Notes: generated from the letters alone by a model not told the origin. Numbered from the stretch's first letter, positions 24,541 through 36,135 are shown. The stretch: 64,000 nucleotides of DNA from Thysanoteuthis rhombus (GCA_963457665.1 OY735218.1:44873158-44937157); one strand, 5' to 3'. Program-made: numbers and translations.

Positions 24541-25100
24541 AGAAAGGCATGAAGGTAAGTGAATCAACAAACTCAAAATGCTCTCCCCTAATGGACTTAA
24601 CACCAAATTTAACTACCCTAACCACATAGATCTCTAATATCATAATAATACTCCCACTAATAATAACCTCACATCCACACTCTACCCTCCCAAAGGTATA
24701 TCTAATATTGGGAACTTCACAGTTACTCAGTCCCATACCTACTAAAACCTTTGTATGGTATTCCATATGTACAAATCAGAGCCAGCAAACTTCCAATGAC
24801 CTGTAAGGATAATACATATGAAGTTCCTTTATCTCATCATTCCAACATCAATACTTTCCCCAATTCTACCAATACAATCAAATATTAAACCACTACCCTT
24901 CAACCCTGGCATTCAATGGTCTCTTCAAGACTCACCACTGCTGCTACTATCATATCTTGCCACAGACAAGCACAGACCATCACAAACAGAACTAGGACCC
25001 ACTCATCAGGATGACCCTAAAAGATTGGATTCCAATTCTTGTTTCCAAAGCAAAGTATTAGATGGTAAATTTATTTTCTACGGAAAACTTTTGACCACTG
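24540..25100. other. A/C-rich, G-poor strand-asymmetric block
   Basis: The plus strand is rich in A and C and poor in G compared with its surroundings. It holds long open stretches in more than one plus-strand frame: 24,818-25,207 in one, and a gapped one from about 24,550. Such skew is typical of organelle-derived or coding inserts. I could not match it to a gene with any confidence. It runs into a CA/CT microsatellite at 25,106-25,200. Confidence 0.4.
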
Positions 25101-25105
25101 AAAGA

Positions 25106-25200
25106 TACACGCGCGCACGTGCACACACACACTCACATACACACACACACACATACACTCTCTCTCCCTCTTTCTCTCTCTCACACACACACAGCACATG
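25106..25200. repeat. CA/CT compound microsatellite
   Basis: CA units, then CT-rich, then CA again. Confidence 0.9.
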
Positions 25201-25335
25201 CTACTGAAGATAGGAATACCTCCAGAGCTCACCAATTAATTTATTTATGGATAACTAATCAATAAACAAAGTTTCCACACTCTTTAATCCCTGCGTCTGT
25301 CTAACTTCCTATTGTTCACATTATATGTATATATA

Positions 25336-25478
25336 TTAAGAAATGGATGTATATGATCCGACAATATGATTATGAATTTCGTTATATGATGCAGAAACTC
25401 TTATTTGAAATGATCCCCCGTCATTTCTCGGTTAATGTATCACCTGACCTAGACAATGTAATAAGAAATGTGCCTCGA
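25336..25478 (-). mobile_element. SINE-A copy 4 (minus strand, 3' portion)
   Basis: Minus-strand reading gives the SINE-A body from 'acattgtctagg' through 'gtaccaaat/gatcatat' to 'tccatttctta'. The tRNA head is absent (5' truncated near 25,478). Confidence 0.6.
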
Positions 25479-25803
25479 ATAGCTGGATGACTGATAGGAA
25501 TGTATAATGTGTACCACGGTGTCACTTACCTCTCCGTTTTAGGATTAGGAAATCAATACTGATTAATGTGTGGGAAGATAATTAACACAATTCGACGGGA
25601 GAAGATTTTCAGGTGTTAGCCTCTCATGAATGATCCACAGTGGGACAGAATCAAATGTTCTTGGAAATATATGTCCAATGAAGAAATTAACCCACCGACC
25701 AGATCCAAAGCGCAATAAATTTTGACGGACGGAAAGATCCGAACTTGTAAAACCTTATTTCGTATTTCTCTGTGAACAACAGGTTTTTGTTTGCTGGGAG
25801 ATA

Positions 25804-25842
25804 TGTGTGTATGTGTGTGCGTGTGTGTGTGTGTGTGTGTGT
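25804..25842. repeat. (GT)n microsatellite
   Basis: About 19 GT units with one TA and one GC interruption. The 25,480-25,800 flank is unassigned. Confidence 0.9.
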
Positions 25843-26034
25843 TGCATCAATGGAGAGACTGATTTCTCAACAAAATGGTACAGATAGCGAGCACATCTTG
25901 CTTGCCAATTCACATTCATAATTTCTGGCTATTTATAGCCAGTAGAAGCAACTTCGAGCATAAATGTTGCTATGAATTGCCAACATAGTTTTGATGTCAG
26001 AAACGATAGGACTGAGGTCAAATTTGATAGAATT

Positions 26035-26250
26035 AGTTGTTCTGACTTCCAAGATCATCAGTGGTCACCAGAGGTCAATTTCTGATTAAAATACACTTTA
26101 ATAGTCATATTGTAGCTAAACAATTACATTCTTGGAGGTTAATTGGTACGCGAGGTTAACCTGGAGAGAAAAAATAACAGGATAGGTGGTGCTGATTTCC
26201 AGCGTCATTGGAGGTCACTAGAGGTCAGCTTTGAAATGAAAAAAAAATTG
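26035..26250. repeat. Two-unit internal duplication
   Basis: A block near 26,038-26,095 ('ctgacttccaag', 'cagtggtcaccagaggtcaa') recurs diverged at 26,195-26,245 ('ctgatttccagc', 'tggaggtcactagaggtcag'), about 157 bases apart. Family unknown. Confidence 0.45.
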
Positions 26251-26624
26251 CTCCAGCCAAACAAAAGTACTAAAAGCTGGTGCAAATAATTTCCAACGGT
26301 TGGTTTGGATAATTTTCATATCTTGTTTATCATCTATGTTGTTTGTAAATTATTATACAACAATAAAAAGGTTTTCAGACAACAATAAAACACTAATACA
26401 CATTTATGCTTTTCCCCTTGGGTGTTAGTATGAAAAATAGTTGCTTCAGAATTTACCACATCATCATATTTTCCTTAACATCAATTATTTCATGTGTAAA
26501 TATTGTAAATGATATTTTTCTGGTTCGTTGTGTTGTATACGGAGAAATATAACAAAGAACATTTGCCTTATGTTCTTACATTTGCAGATCCTTTTTTCTC
26601 AGGCAACACAAAGTATCCTTGTTA

Positions 26625-26626
<2 letters not shown>

Positions 26627-26666
<40 letters not shown>
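26627..26666. repeat. (TA)n microsatellite at a LINE 3' end
   Basis: About 20 TA units adjoining the minus-strand LINE fragment. Confidence 0.95.
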
Positions 26667-26668
<2 letters not shown>

Positions 26669-26679
26669 TCAGTCGTTAT

Positions 26680-27050
26680 AAGTTCACTGCAGAAGAAAGA
26701 CTTTTCCCATCTCATTTCACGACGAGCGTCTTTGCGCTAAACTCCACTATATCCCACCGGCAAACTTTTCTATATCATCCCACCATCTTGTCTCCGATCT
26801 TTTCCTACTGCATTTACTGTCCCATCAATTGGTTAACTTTTCGCCCCATCTTGTTAAGTGTCCAGCCGTTTTCGCCCCATAATGGTTTATATATCTTTCT
26901 CCCTTGTCCACCAACGGGTCTGTGGAGATCTTTTCCTATCTCTTGGAGTTACCCCTTACGTTGCTCTTCCTATGGATCTCTGCGCAATATCAAGTTGGTT
27001 CTCAGTTCGTGTTTCCATTTTTCACATCTATAAGTCAGAGCTGGTACTGT
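26680..27050 (-). pseudogene. LINE 3' end fragment (C-terminal RT tail)
   Basis: Minus-strand frames give a decayed GHLTRWG relic of the GHxARR motif near 26,850, then TRWWDDIEKFAG near 26,760-26,790, and a WSLAQRRSS relic of 'WxxxAxDRxxW' near 26,730. The C-terminal FLLQ-TYND ending lies just before the (TA)n tract. The order matches the C-terminus of RTE/Jockey-type LINE proteins. Several stops and frameshifts make it dead. The RT core is absent. Confidence 0.6.
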
Positions 27051-27474
27051 TCATTATGTATATATATGTTAGATATATGTAAAGTTCTTGAAATTCGACT
27101 ATGAAAAAATTGCTCGATGTGACTCATATCCTATATTGTTTCCTTTAAAATGCCCCTATTATCCACGTGCGCTACCCATCATACATTTGTTAATATTATT
27201 GCCTCAGAAAACATTAGATGCTAATTCTAAATAAGGTGTTTTGTCCCAAAGTTAAAGTTGTAAAACATATGCCTGACTGTCCAACTCAATCTCTTTCACT
27301 ATCTATCTCTATACCGTTCCATGTAGAAAAGTTAAAAAGAAAGGCTACTGTCTCTTGAGATCATGTGAAAGGAATCTTACACATTGGTTTTGGGCGATTC
27401 GTTCAGAGATTTGTTCCCTAAACAAGATCGAAATGATAAATCTATTCTCGAATCGTAATTTCATTTTTTTTATT

Positions 27475-27900
27475 AGAAACAGTCAACCAAAACAGTCACT
27501 AAAACTGCCCACATAGTTTTCCTCAGTTTTTAAGCAAGTGTGGCTTACTATGAACGTACAGACGACCAAATCAATGGAGCAAGTGGACTGACAATTCAAA
27601 CATTTACTCCTTATGTCTACAAAAAATGAGTTTTTGTTTCTGATGAAAAATTACTCCCAATGTAAGTTTTTAGTCGGATGTGGAAGGTTCAATTTACAAT
27701 GTAAACTTATGCCAAATCAATCCGTCAGTTTGTATCCAGCAGTGTTCACACTTGTATTTTCGAAAGTCGAACGAGAGCAGTGAATCTTTCATTGGTCAGC
27801 ACTTTTTCAAATATCATATTGATAACCCCCAACACAGCATGCTGCCAAAAGACATTGATCACGTGACCGTTTCTATCGCGTGACCTGTTCTATGTTTTAG
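27475..27900 (+). repeat. Rep-1 dispersed repeat, long copy
   Basis: Full-looking copy with AGTCAACC/AGTCACTA motifs at the start (27,480-27,510), 'caatttacaatgtaa' in the middle (27,690), and 'aacacagcatgctgcc', 'gatcacgtgaccg' at the end. It contains a 67-codon frame that is not conserved in the other copies. Confidence 0.6.
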
Positions 27901-28149
27901 TGAAGATTAAGTTAAACTGAATGAATAAATTTGCGAACTAATTCAGCACAACAGCCCGCTCTTTTCATCCGTCTTTTAAATCCCTGTCTCTTCCTCTTTG
28001 TCTCCGTCTGTTTGACTCTGTATATATCTATCTGTCCGTCTGAACGTCTTTTTTCATTTTTATTTTACCTAATTGGGAAGAACAATAAAGTGCGAAACAG
28101 ATTTTTTTTCAAAATATATCTCATATTTTTATTCAATTGATTATATATG

Positions 28150-28152
28150 TAT

Positions 28153-28193
<41 letters not shown>

Positions 28194-28208
28194 CATATAC
28201 ACACACAC

Positions 28209-28282
<74 letters not shown>
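28150..28282. repeat. Palindromic CA/TA/TG compound microsatellite
   Basis: CA units, TA units, CA units, TA units, then TG units and TA units. The CA and TG arms can pair, making a long imperfect hairpin. Confidence 0.9.
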
Positions 28283-28283
<1 letters not shown>

Positions 28284-28289
28284 AACTGC

Positions 28290-29250
28290 TCGAGTACCTG
28301 GGACGACGGAAATTAAAGATACAACAGTGATATCAGAGGCTTTCAATCTGACAAGTCTGAATGCAAGGGTCATAGAAATGGGGGCTTCGGGGGGAATTAT
28401 CCTTGAATGGTAGAGCCGAGGCGTGCTGCACAGAGGTTGGCATTCGGACAAGTTCTGTATCCAACGTCTGAGCAATGGGGACTTGGAGATGCCATACTTG
28501 GTAAGTCACCAACATTCCTAAACCGCACCTTAACTGAGGAGTGGAAGATTAGAGAATCCTTCCCAATCTCGACCACGCTCAACTATGCTGGGTCAAGGGC
28601 CGTTGTAGACTCAGGGTAGGAGCGGAGTTCCTTTGCAAATGTTGTCAAGCATTGAGCAAACCTCCTTGGTCCAGCAACCTTCCACGGCCGAGAAAGATAT
28701 TGCATCAGAATTTAGTGGAGGGGACTGCTTCAGATCCGCTGCTTGGCATGTCGGAAGGGGAGCTCCGCTCTTCGTGTTATTAGGCGCCAGGTGCTGAATA
28801 CATCAATTACTGTTTTCTCTCACCTGGCGATTGATTCGAAATGCATTACCCTTTAGTGACTGGGCTTTCACAGTGGGCTGGGAAGATTGCCTGATTATCC
28901 CTGTTGTAACAGTAGAATGGAGGAAACGGCTTTGCACATCTTCTCCTACAATGACAAGGTCCACCCGCCCTGGAGCAACGTCTATGAGGTGACGAATTAC
29001 CTCACCCCCTATCTAAAGACCCTACTAGACGTGTCGTACGTGTGTGACAACATACCGCCCCCGTGGCCTGTGGTGAGACGAATGGTGCTTCTCACGTTGC
29101 TGGCTGTGTCAAGAATGATGATATGGACGATGCGATAGAAGGAGATCTATGAGATGATTGACTTCGTCACACATCAGTTGAAGGTGAAAATCAAATATGA
29201 TAGGAAAATATTGTATCACAGATTTCAACGAAAGAAGGGTATGTTCAGCG
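28290..29250 (+). pseudogene. L1/Tx1-like LINE, C-terminal fragment
   Basis: The best part is 28,740-29,250. A 'WLIRNAL' segment and a decayed 'WAFTVGWGRLPDYP' precede a CxxC...ETxxHxF zinc-knuckle relic (CCNSRMEETALHIF from 28,902; the last cysteine is N). Then come WSNV, LLDVSYVCDNIPPPWP and VLLTLLAVSRMMIWTMR, ending in the basic KVKIKYDRK segment near 29,190. This order is characteristic of the C-terminus of L1/Tx1-type elements in aquatic invertebrates. Stops at 29,138 and elsewhere and several frameshifts show it is dead. The 28,290-28,740 part is GC-richer than its surroundings and is assigned by continuity only. Confidence 0.65.
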
Positions 29251-29725
29251 AAAAAGAGCCATATGGGATTTTTTCCCATCGATATATGTTGCAGAGTCCG
29301 ACTTCTCTTCTTCTAGGAACCTGTCTCCTGTTGAAGTAAGTGATCTTTGCTAGATGAACGAATGCAGCATCTGGTCCCAACTAGAGTTGCTTTTCTTCTT
29401 TAGGAAACCCGTTCCCGGAAGTTTTTCACATCAACTTCCCTTTTTACACCTTGAAAAGTATTTTTCCCTCCCACAGCCCATCTGTATTTTTTTCATATAA
29501 CTTTTATCTTCATTTCACCTTTAGTGATTGACCCTCTTGTTTCTGGACAAAATACCAGAAAACAACGGGTAGTCTTCCCAATACTGCAGGTAAGGAGGGT
29601 CTCATATTAAGCGGCCCTTATTTTGTCAAGTTTTACATCAGAATTTTTCAACCCCTATCAAGTGCTATTTTCACTTCAAACGAACAAATTTCATTTAACA
29701 AAATTAACAGGTAATCTTATCAATC
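29250..29725. other. Unassigned DNA
   Basis: Nothing recognised before the (CAT)n tail of the next LINE. Confidence 0.4.
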
Positions 29726-31180
29726 ATCACCACCATCACCATCATCATCATCATCATCATCGCTGCATCCGTCATCGGACATAGACCTTCCACAAAATTC
29801 GCCTTACCTCTCTATTGCGGGCGTCACTGAGCCAGTACTTTCCGGGCTTATTTAGTTCGTCACGCCATCTATTTTATCGGCCAGGTTTTGCATGTAATCT
29901 CTGGGGATCCACGTTGTGAGTTGTGATGTCCAGTGGTTGTCTAACATTCTAGCAACATGAACAATGTATTGCCATTTAAGTTTTCTTATGGATTCTCTGA
30001 TATCTCAGAATCTTGTTTTTCCTCTAATATACTGTTCTGTCTTGGTATCTCTCTGTGATTCTCTCTTGTGCATGATTAAAGGTCAGTCTTTCGCTTGGAT
30101 TCCATATTTCTGCTTCATAGACTATCGGGGGGATACATATAACCCTTCTTTTAGCACAAGCGGAATTTTATTGTTCTTGAAGGTTAAGCTTCGCTTACCG
30201 AAAGCTTGCCAACCTATTGTGATTCTCCGCTTGATTTCTTCTTCTTTTGAGGATTCCATGGGGATCCATTGTCCTAGGTAGATGTAGCGGTCTACTTTTT
30301 CTAGTTCTACATTTTCGATTTTGAATGTTGTGTCTTTGTCTTCAACATATCTGCTGTAAATGCCATTTGTTTTACTAAAGTTCTTGTGGAGACCAACTTT
30401 CTTGCTATCTTTGTTCAGTCTCTCCAGCATTATCCGGGGGTCATTGTGATTCTCAGTAAAAAGGCAGATGTCGTCTCGAGACAAGCTGTGAAGAGTTTGT
30501 GTGAGCTGGTATCTACTTGTCTTACCCCTTTTCGAGCTGGAAGGGGTCCGATTCTTTGTAGCATGATGAAAGGAACTGCTATACTCTGAGATATATTTGG
30601 CCTACGCCTTGTTGAATGATAGCATCAATAACCTTGGGGATTTCCAGTGAGTCAAAGGCTTTTTCGAAGACTACAAATGCTATAGTGATAGGCATTTTAT
30701 ATTCTGCTGCTTTCTCTTTTAGATGATTTACCGAATGGAGGTGGTCAATGCTTGAGTAGCTTATTCTGAAGCCAATTTGTTCTCGTGATTGGTTTTCATC
30801 TATTGTTTTGGTTATTCGGTTGGAGATCACTTAGGTAAAAAGCTTGTAGATGTAGCAGAATAGGCTTCATGGCATGTAGTTGTTGAGATCTCTTGGGCTC
30901 CCTCTCCTGTATGAAAACATTATGATTGCAGTGTTCCAACCTTCTGGGACTTTACTCTCTTTGAAGCATACGTTGAATAGTGTGTCTAGCTTCCCAGTTA
31001 TTAGTTCATCAGCTTTTCTGAGTAAATCGATGATTATGTTATCTGGTTCAGGGGTATTTCCTTTCTTTGTTCGTTCGATGGCTTATTTCATTTCCTACGG
31101 AGTAGTTTCTGGGAAATCTTCGGTCTGGTTACTCAGGATTTATATATTTTGCGTTACTTATTTAAAGAAATAGAAGTTTT
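29725..31180 (-). pseudogene. RTE-like LINE, RT and C-terminal region (minus strand)
   Basis: Reads from about 31,180 down to a (GAT)n tail near 29,730-29,762. Ordered landmarks are a PEPDNII relic of the APGPD motif (about 31,055), WNTAIIM (about 30,930), NRITKTIDENQSREQ and HLHSVNHLKEKAAEYK (30,700-30,830), AFDSLEIPKV (about 30,640), and SRDDICLF in place of the catalytic FADD (about 30,470). YIYLGQW (about 30,280) and GWQAFGK (about 30,205) follow. Several frameshifts separate the 83- and 120-codon open pieces. The endonuclease domain is absent. The FADD decay and stops mean no activity. RTE-type assignment rests on motif order plus the trinucleotide tail. Confidence 0.7.
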
Positions 31181-31327
31181 TTTCTAAAATACCTGGGTAC
31201 GTTTCCTTCCTGTATTAGGAGTTTCGTTAATAACTTCGAAACCCCTACCAGTTTTTCGTTATTGCCATAAACGGAATTACGCTTTCCGTTTTATTACTGA
31301 GATCAGCGTGTGTGCTTTATTCTATCG

Positions 31328-31328
<1 letters not shown>

Positions 31329-31385
<57 letters not shown>
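31329..31385. repeat. (TA)n microsatellite at a SINE-B 3' end
   Basis: About 28 TA units with one CA interruption, directly at the 3' end of the minus-strand SINE-B. Confidence 0.95.
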
Positions 31386-31386
<1 letters not shown>

Positions 31387-31665
31387 AATTGTGTCATCCA
31401 CAGACAGCTGTTTCGATGTATCACATCTCTTCACTGTGGCTATAGACTTCCCATTGTCCCATCCAGTACCACGAGGCAGGATTGAAACCTTCACTTCAGA
31501 CCTGGGGGCCCAATATCCTACCTCTGAACTACGGAACTGGACGGTCAGTAAGGCTGAATCTAAGCGATATATTTATTTATGCATAAATTCCCCATTCGTC
31601 ACAATGCTCCATTCCTACGGAAGAGCATTGCATAAGCTTACAGTGGATGAGTTGCCTCACTTAAA
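31386..31665 (-). mobile_element. SINE-B copy 1 (tRNA-like core, minus strand)
   Basis: Minus-strand homologue of 62,658-62,936. The core has a box-A-like 'tagttcagaggtagga' and a box-B-like 'ggtttcaatcc', flanked by 'ccgtccagttcc' and 'ctggatgggac'. About 110 bases of shared non-tRNA sequence precede it ('gcaatgctcttcc'). The 3' part ends 'cagctgtctgtggatgaca' and runs into (TA)n. No coding. The tRNA-like part lies inside the element, not at its 5' end, which is unusual for a simple tRNA SINE. Confidence 0.65.
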
Positions 31666-32374
31666 GAGTGCTCAAACATATATTGAGAAATCTAAATATC
31701 AGACTAGTACAGTCACTCGGCATAGACCGGTTTCATCTAAAAAAGACAATGAAAAATATACTTTCGGAATGATCCAACATTTCAAAACAGAAGTGAGTAG
31801 AGTCATTGAATGTTGTGAAGTGAAACAACTCTTATCACGAAGACTTTGTTTAGTGATATTAGAGGGCCTTTCTGGAATGGTCTCCATTCAGTAGAATCTT
31901 AGATTTTATGTTTCTTTAGACATCTGTTCATTTCAAATTACACGATGTCCTAATTTGACGCAGGTCTGATCTACGTCGGTTTTCGTTAACTCCGCTTTGA
32001 ATTCTGTCCAAATTTCATCTTCTTTTTAGTAATCTGGCTCGTATTTCAAGATTTAGGTTAATATTTATTCATGTAGTCTATCAATAAAATGAATTGATAT
32101 ATTCATTTGTAAACACTTATATTAACATGCTTATAGAACAGATTTATTTTGCATCTATTGCGTTTACACCCCTTCTTCGAGGAAAGCATTCCCAGCATTG
32201 CAGCCTCAGTATAATTCTAGTATTGCTTTGGTGAATGACTTTTCTCATATAACCTTTAATCACTATTGTACTTTCCATAGAATAAACAACTAAAAATAAG
32301 CAAACTAATAGTAAAAAATGATAATGTTTTGAGTTGTGAAAATCTTTTAAAAAATTCCTCCATAACTTTTTGAC

Positions 32375-32560
32375 TTTTTTGCGTTTTATCGCAACTTTAC
32401 TTAGACCGTCACTCTACAACAGTGAGTAAACAACAGAAATCAGAAATGAAAAAAATCAAGAATAAGCTCTAGACAATACTCGAACTCGCTTCCCCTTCAC
32501 TTGTGTAAAGCATTGTTCTTACCAGCCGAGCTGCTAAAGGTCTTAGGGCTAGCAGATGAT
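32375..32560 (-). mobile_element. SINE-C copy 1 (tRNA-like head, minus strand)
   Basis: On minus, 'tagcagctcggctggtaag' (box-A-like) is followed by an anticodon-like stretch and 'gcgagttcgagtattg' (box-B-like). It continues into a body shared with 37,945-38,125 ('gttgcgataaaacgc' here, 'gttgcaataaaaacc' there). A further scrap of the same body end lies at about 32,697-32,770. Confidence 0.45.
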
Positions 32561-32769
32561 CAGATCAAACTCAAATTTCACTGTACATCCTTCTCCAAGC
32601 TACACCATTTTTAATTTGATTATACATGCACGAGTTCCACTAATAGTAATATTATCATGATTTTTTAAAAGTAAATCAAGCATTGTAAATCATCATCCAT
32701 TTTTGACTAGTAATTTCTCTCATCTTTTTAGTTTATTGCAACAGACCGTTTACCCACTGCTACAGATTG

Positions 32770-33400
32770 AAGGTCTAAGCAAGGTATGATGAAAGGCAAC
32801 TAAACAAGATGAAACGAGATGAAAGAAAGAACAAGTAAAAATTAATCACGGTTAAGAACGTTTCATCCAAGGAAAGAATAAATCAGGATAAAGAAACACT
32901 AGTCAAAATAAATGGAAGCTGTCTGAATTTTAAAAGAAATCTTGCGTAACCTCATTTGTCAACTGTCCATTGGCAAGTGTCGATGTTGTGTCCTCCCGAT
33001 CGTATCTGTTCTACTTAATTAGAAGCGTGATCTCTTCAACATGGAAGAAAAAGCAAAAAAAAAAAAAGAGAAAAGAAAAAATAGTCGAGGAATAAAGATC
33101 AAGTTAGTTGAATAAATTCGTAAACTTCGATTGTTTATTTTTTTTTGACTAAAGTTCCTTGCACTCATCGACCAGAGTGTGTTCACCAAAACTCGACTCA
33201 GTTCTGGGTGAAATAAGATTAGGAAAGAGGGAGAAGAAAATTGAAGAACAGTGAAGATCAGATATGCCTGTCTTCATCATAACAAAATATTTCTTCCTTG
33301 GAGATTAGAGTTCGAGATAAAAACGAAGGATGGAAATAGAAGAATCAACAGATTAGAATTATCAATGGCCGACCTTTTGCATTCAAAGCCTTAACACACA
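32770..33400. other. Unassigned DNA
   Basis: Purine-rich in places (33,050-33,085). No gene or second copy seen. Confidence 0.35.
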
Positions 33401-33402
33401 TA

Positions 33403-33440
33403 CACACTAACACACACACATATATATATGTGTGTGAGTG

Positions 33441-33517
<77 letters not shown>

Positions 33518-33552
33518 GTATATTTATATATATAAATGCATACACCCTACCC

Positions 33553-33604
<52 letters not shown>

Positions 33605-33626
33605 GTGTGTGTGTGTGTGTGTGCTC
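33403..33626. repeat. Palindromic CA/TA/TG microsatellite cluster
   Basis: CA, TA, TG, a long TA tract (33,449-33,507), CA, TA, a second long TA tract (33,556-33,602) and TG. CA arms can pair with TG arms on either side of the TA tracts. Confidence 0.9.
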
Positions 33627-33629
33627 CTA

Positions 33630-34735
33630 TTGTTTGATCTTCATGGTTTCAAAGCCAGGTCTCTTGAGCTGTTTGATCAGTTTATGAGATGTCAAAGGTC
33701 ACAGGGTCATACTAGACAGAAACAACTCAATAAACACTTCTGAGCTACTCCTAATACTCATACAACGCATTTTAATTATCTTAGATTGATTGACATCCAC
33801 ACAAAAGGCACATGTTAATGAAATCTTTGTTCAAATTTTGTTTGGATTGAAAGAAGGTGTGACGCTATTCATGTCCAATGGTAGAGGATGCAAGTTCAAA
33901 TCTTGTCGAAGGCTACTTCTCTACATCTCGATGCATGCTGCTTATTCAACGACTGTTGTAAATGGATCTGAGTGTTGTTATGAAAAAGACAAAATATTGT
34001 GAAACATATTCAGAGTTTTCCAGACGATAGAACTCTTTCTTGTGGTTTATTTTGTCAAGACAGCACTTCTGTTGGTCCATTCTACGATCTTCTCCAGATG
34101 TATTATCCAATTGTAATGGCGGTAAATAGATTTTTTCTCCGGTGGTAACAACGCTTATAACGTTAGATTCAGGTGTTTTTCTTCCTTTGTAAGGCCTGGA
34201 TTTCCATACCTTGTCCCAACGGACGCCATATTGAGTGGAAATTCGCCCTTATCTGACTTATACAGCCAGCTGCCAAGTTAATGTATGCTGATCTTTTGAT
34301 TTAATCTTTTCCCAAGGTCGTTCCCTGTCTATAATCTAGACTTCTTCCCATAAAAGATAGTGTTCACCTTTCTCTTTTCAGTTAGTGAACACTGGTAAAC
34401 AAAAACTGAATTTTAATGATGTTGACACCTGTGAAAATTACAAAAAGTAGTTTCCTCTGAATATGAAGTCATGTAAAAAAATCAGTCGAAGAATAAATGT
34501 GGACGGAATAAGTGTTTTGAAATTATATCACGGCATTTACCAATTTGAAATAAAAACTGAGGGTCCAGTTCAGCATTATAGTCATGTAGTAAATAGGACC
34601 TCCCCTCAGAGACCCCTAAAATGAGACTAATCACCCCAGATTTTTCTACGCAGTAATCTTGAACGTTTTAGCGATGCCATGAACATAGTCACGAACTTTC
34701 AAAAATAATAGTATAGATTATAAATACTGTTATAT
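33630..34735. other. Unassigned DNA
   Basis: A 'gcaagttcaaatcttg' box-B-like core near 33,890 follows 'ccaatggtagagg' but without room for an anticodon arm. It is probably a deleted tRNA-like relic. Otherwise nothing. Confidence 0.3.
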
Positions 34736-34742
34736 ACTAGTT

Positions 34743-35210
34743 ACCTCTGCCAACAAAGAGATATTTGTATCCAGTCGTGTCCACCCGTCTTTCTGTCTAT
34801 CCACATGATAACTCGGAATGTACTAAATGAATTTCAATTAAATGAAGGTGAATATTGAAGTGAGGAAGAGATGGATGCATTCTTTCCTTGAGAATACCTC
34901 CAAAATTTCCCTATGAATATATTTGGAAGTCCTGAAAGGAGCGAGTAAATTCTGGGGCCGATCGATGCATAATTACTTCCCCTCTATCGTAGTTATATGT
35001 CTTCACCACATAATATCGACTAAAGTTCATTTCCTTTCCAGACTATATCTCTAAAAGTTCTAAATGAATTTCAACAAAACCATGTTGAAGAGTTGTGGGT
35101 CATGAAAGACATGGATAAATTTTGGAGAAGTTCCATTAACAACTCTCCCTCCTGATAAATGTGTTGGCAGAGTTATACGTTTTCGGAGGGGTTTTAGTTG
35201 TTTATGCAAC
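34743..35210. mobile_element. Rep-3 copy 1: short element with terminal inverted repeats
   Basis: Bounded by 'acctctgccaaca' at 34,743 and its complement 'tgttggcagag' at 35,162. Between them lie two diverged tandem units, each starting with a 'gataactc/tatatctc' plus 'taaatgaatttcaa' block (near 34,808 and 35,044). The same ends and units occur at 55,870-56,390. No open frame. The structure suggests a non-autonomous DNA transposon or foldback element. Confidence 0.55.
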
Positions 35211-35219
35211 CTATGATAT

Positions 35220-36130
35220 CACCTGTAGGATTTACCAAACTAATTCGTCAAAACTCTTGTTCATTCTTATCATTAAATATACAGGTTTTCCCCAGTATCT
35301 GAAAGTAAAACGTTCCTATTAAACATGTTCTAAACGAAAATAGCGTAAAGTAAAGAAGCAATTATCATTATACACATAGGAAATTATTTTGAGTGTTCCC
35401 AGACCCAAAATAAGATTGCATCGCTCCAACTGGCAGTACTTCAATGGTTACAAAAAGGTATGACTTCAGTTTTGAAAGTGTATGTAAGAGAGCCATTTTC
35501 CAAGATGTACAACCAGCAGTGTCTTGTATAGTATTAACGTTAAAAGCTGTGCCTCATTAGAAAACGGTATCTTGATTGCTTTTCAGTGTACTTGCCATCC
35601 ATTCTAAACTCTTGTTGGGACACTGCCCTTTGAAGAACTCTTCTCAGGTGTCAGGGCGTGCAGTCAAACGAGGATATAATTCGAACAGGCAGATAAAAAT
35701 GAAATTATATCTCCCAATAGACAACTTCAGATGTGTTAGGGTACCTGAGTAGAACATATGACCCCAGTTGAGAATGACTGGATGTTACCGACAGTTATCT
35801 TGATTTTCCCCCTACGTATCTTTTGTTCGCTTTTGTATCCACTTGACAGTTTATAGGAAACTTATCTCCTGATTCCAATCGATAAGATATAAAAGAAACG
35901 CACTTTTGATTTGTAGTGATAAAAAGTTAATTCAGATATCGACTAACATGTCCATATTTAGTTGAATTGCCAAACTAGTTCAGACCTTTTTGTGACTTTT
36001 TATGACTTTTTGTAACCCTATCATGACTCGTATATAAAAAAGTCCAATGACAATCAGACTCTGCAAAATGCATTAGCAAGGCGACTCTATTTAAAATGTT
36101 ATCAACCTCGTTCACAGAACATTATACGCT
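35220..36130. other. Unassigned DNA
   Basis: No gene, RNA or repeated family recognised. Confidence 0.4.
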
Positions 36131-36135
36131 ATTCT

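Noticed and set aside
24818-25207. Mitochondrial gene insert
   Set aside because: The A/C bias invited comparison with mitochondrial coding DNA, but I could not align the frame convincingly to any mitochondrial protein, so only the composition anomaly is reported.
29730-29762. CRISPR-like or satellite array at (CAT)n / (GAT)n stretches
   Set aside because: Pure trinucleotide runs without spacers; explained as 3' tails of RTE-like LINEs.
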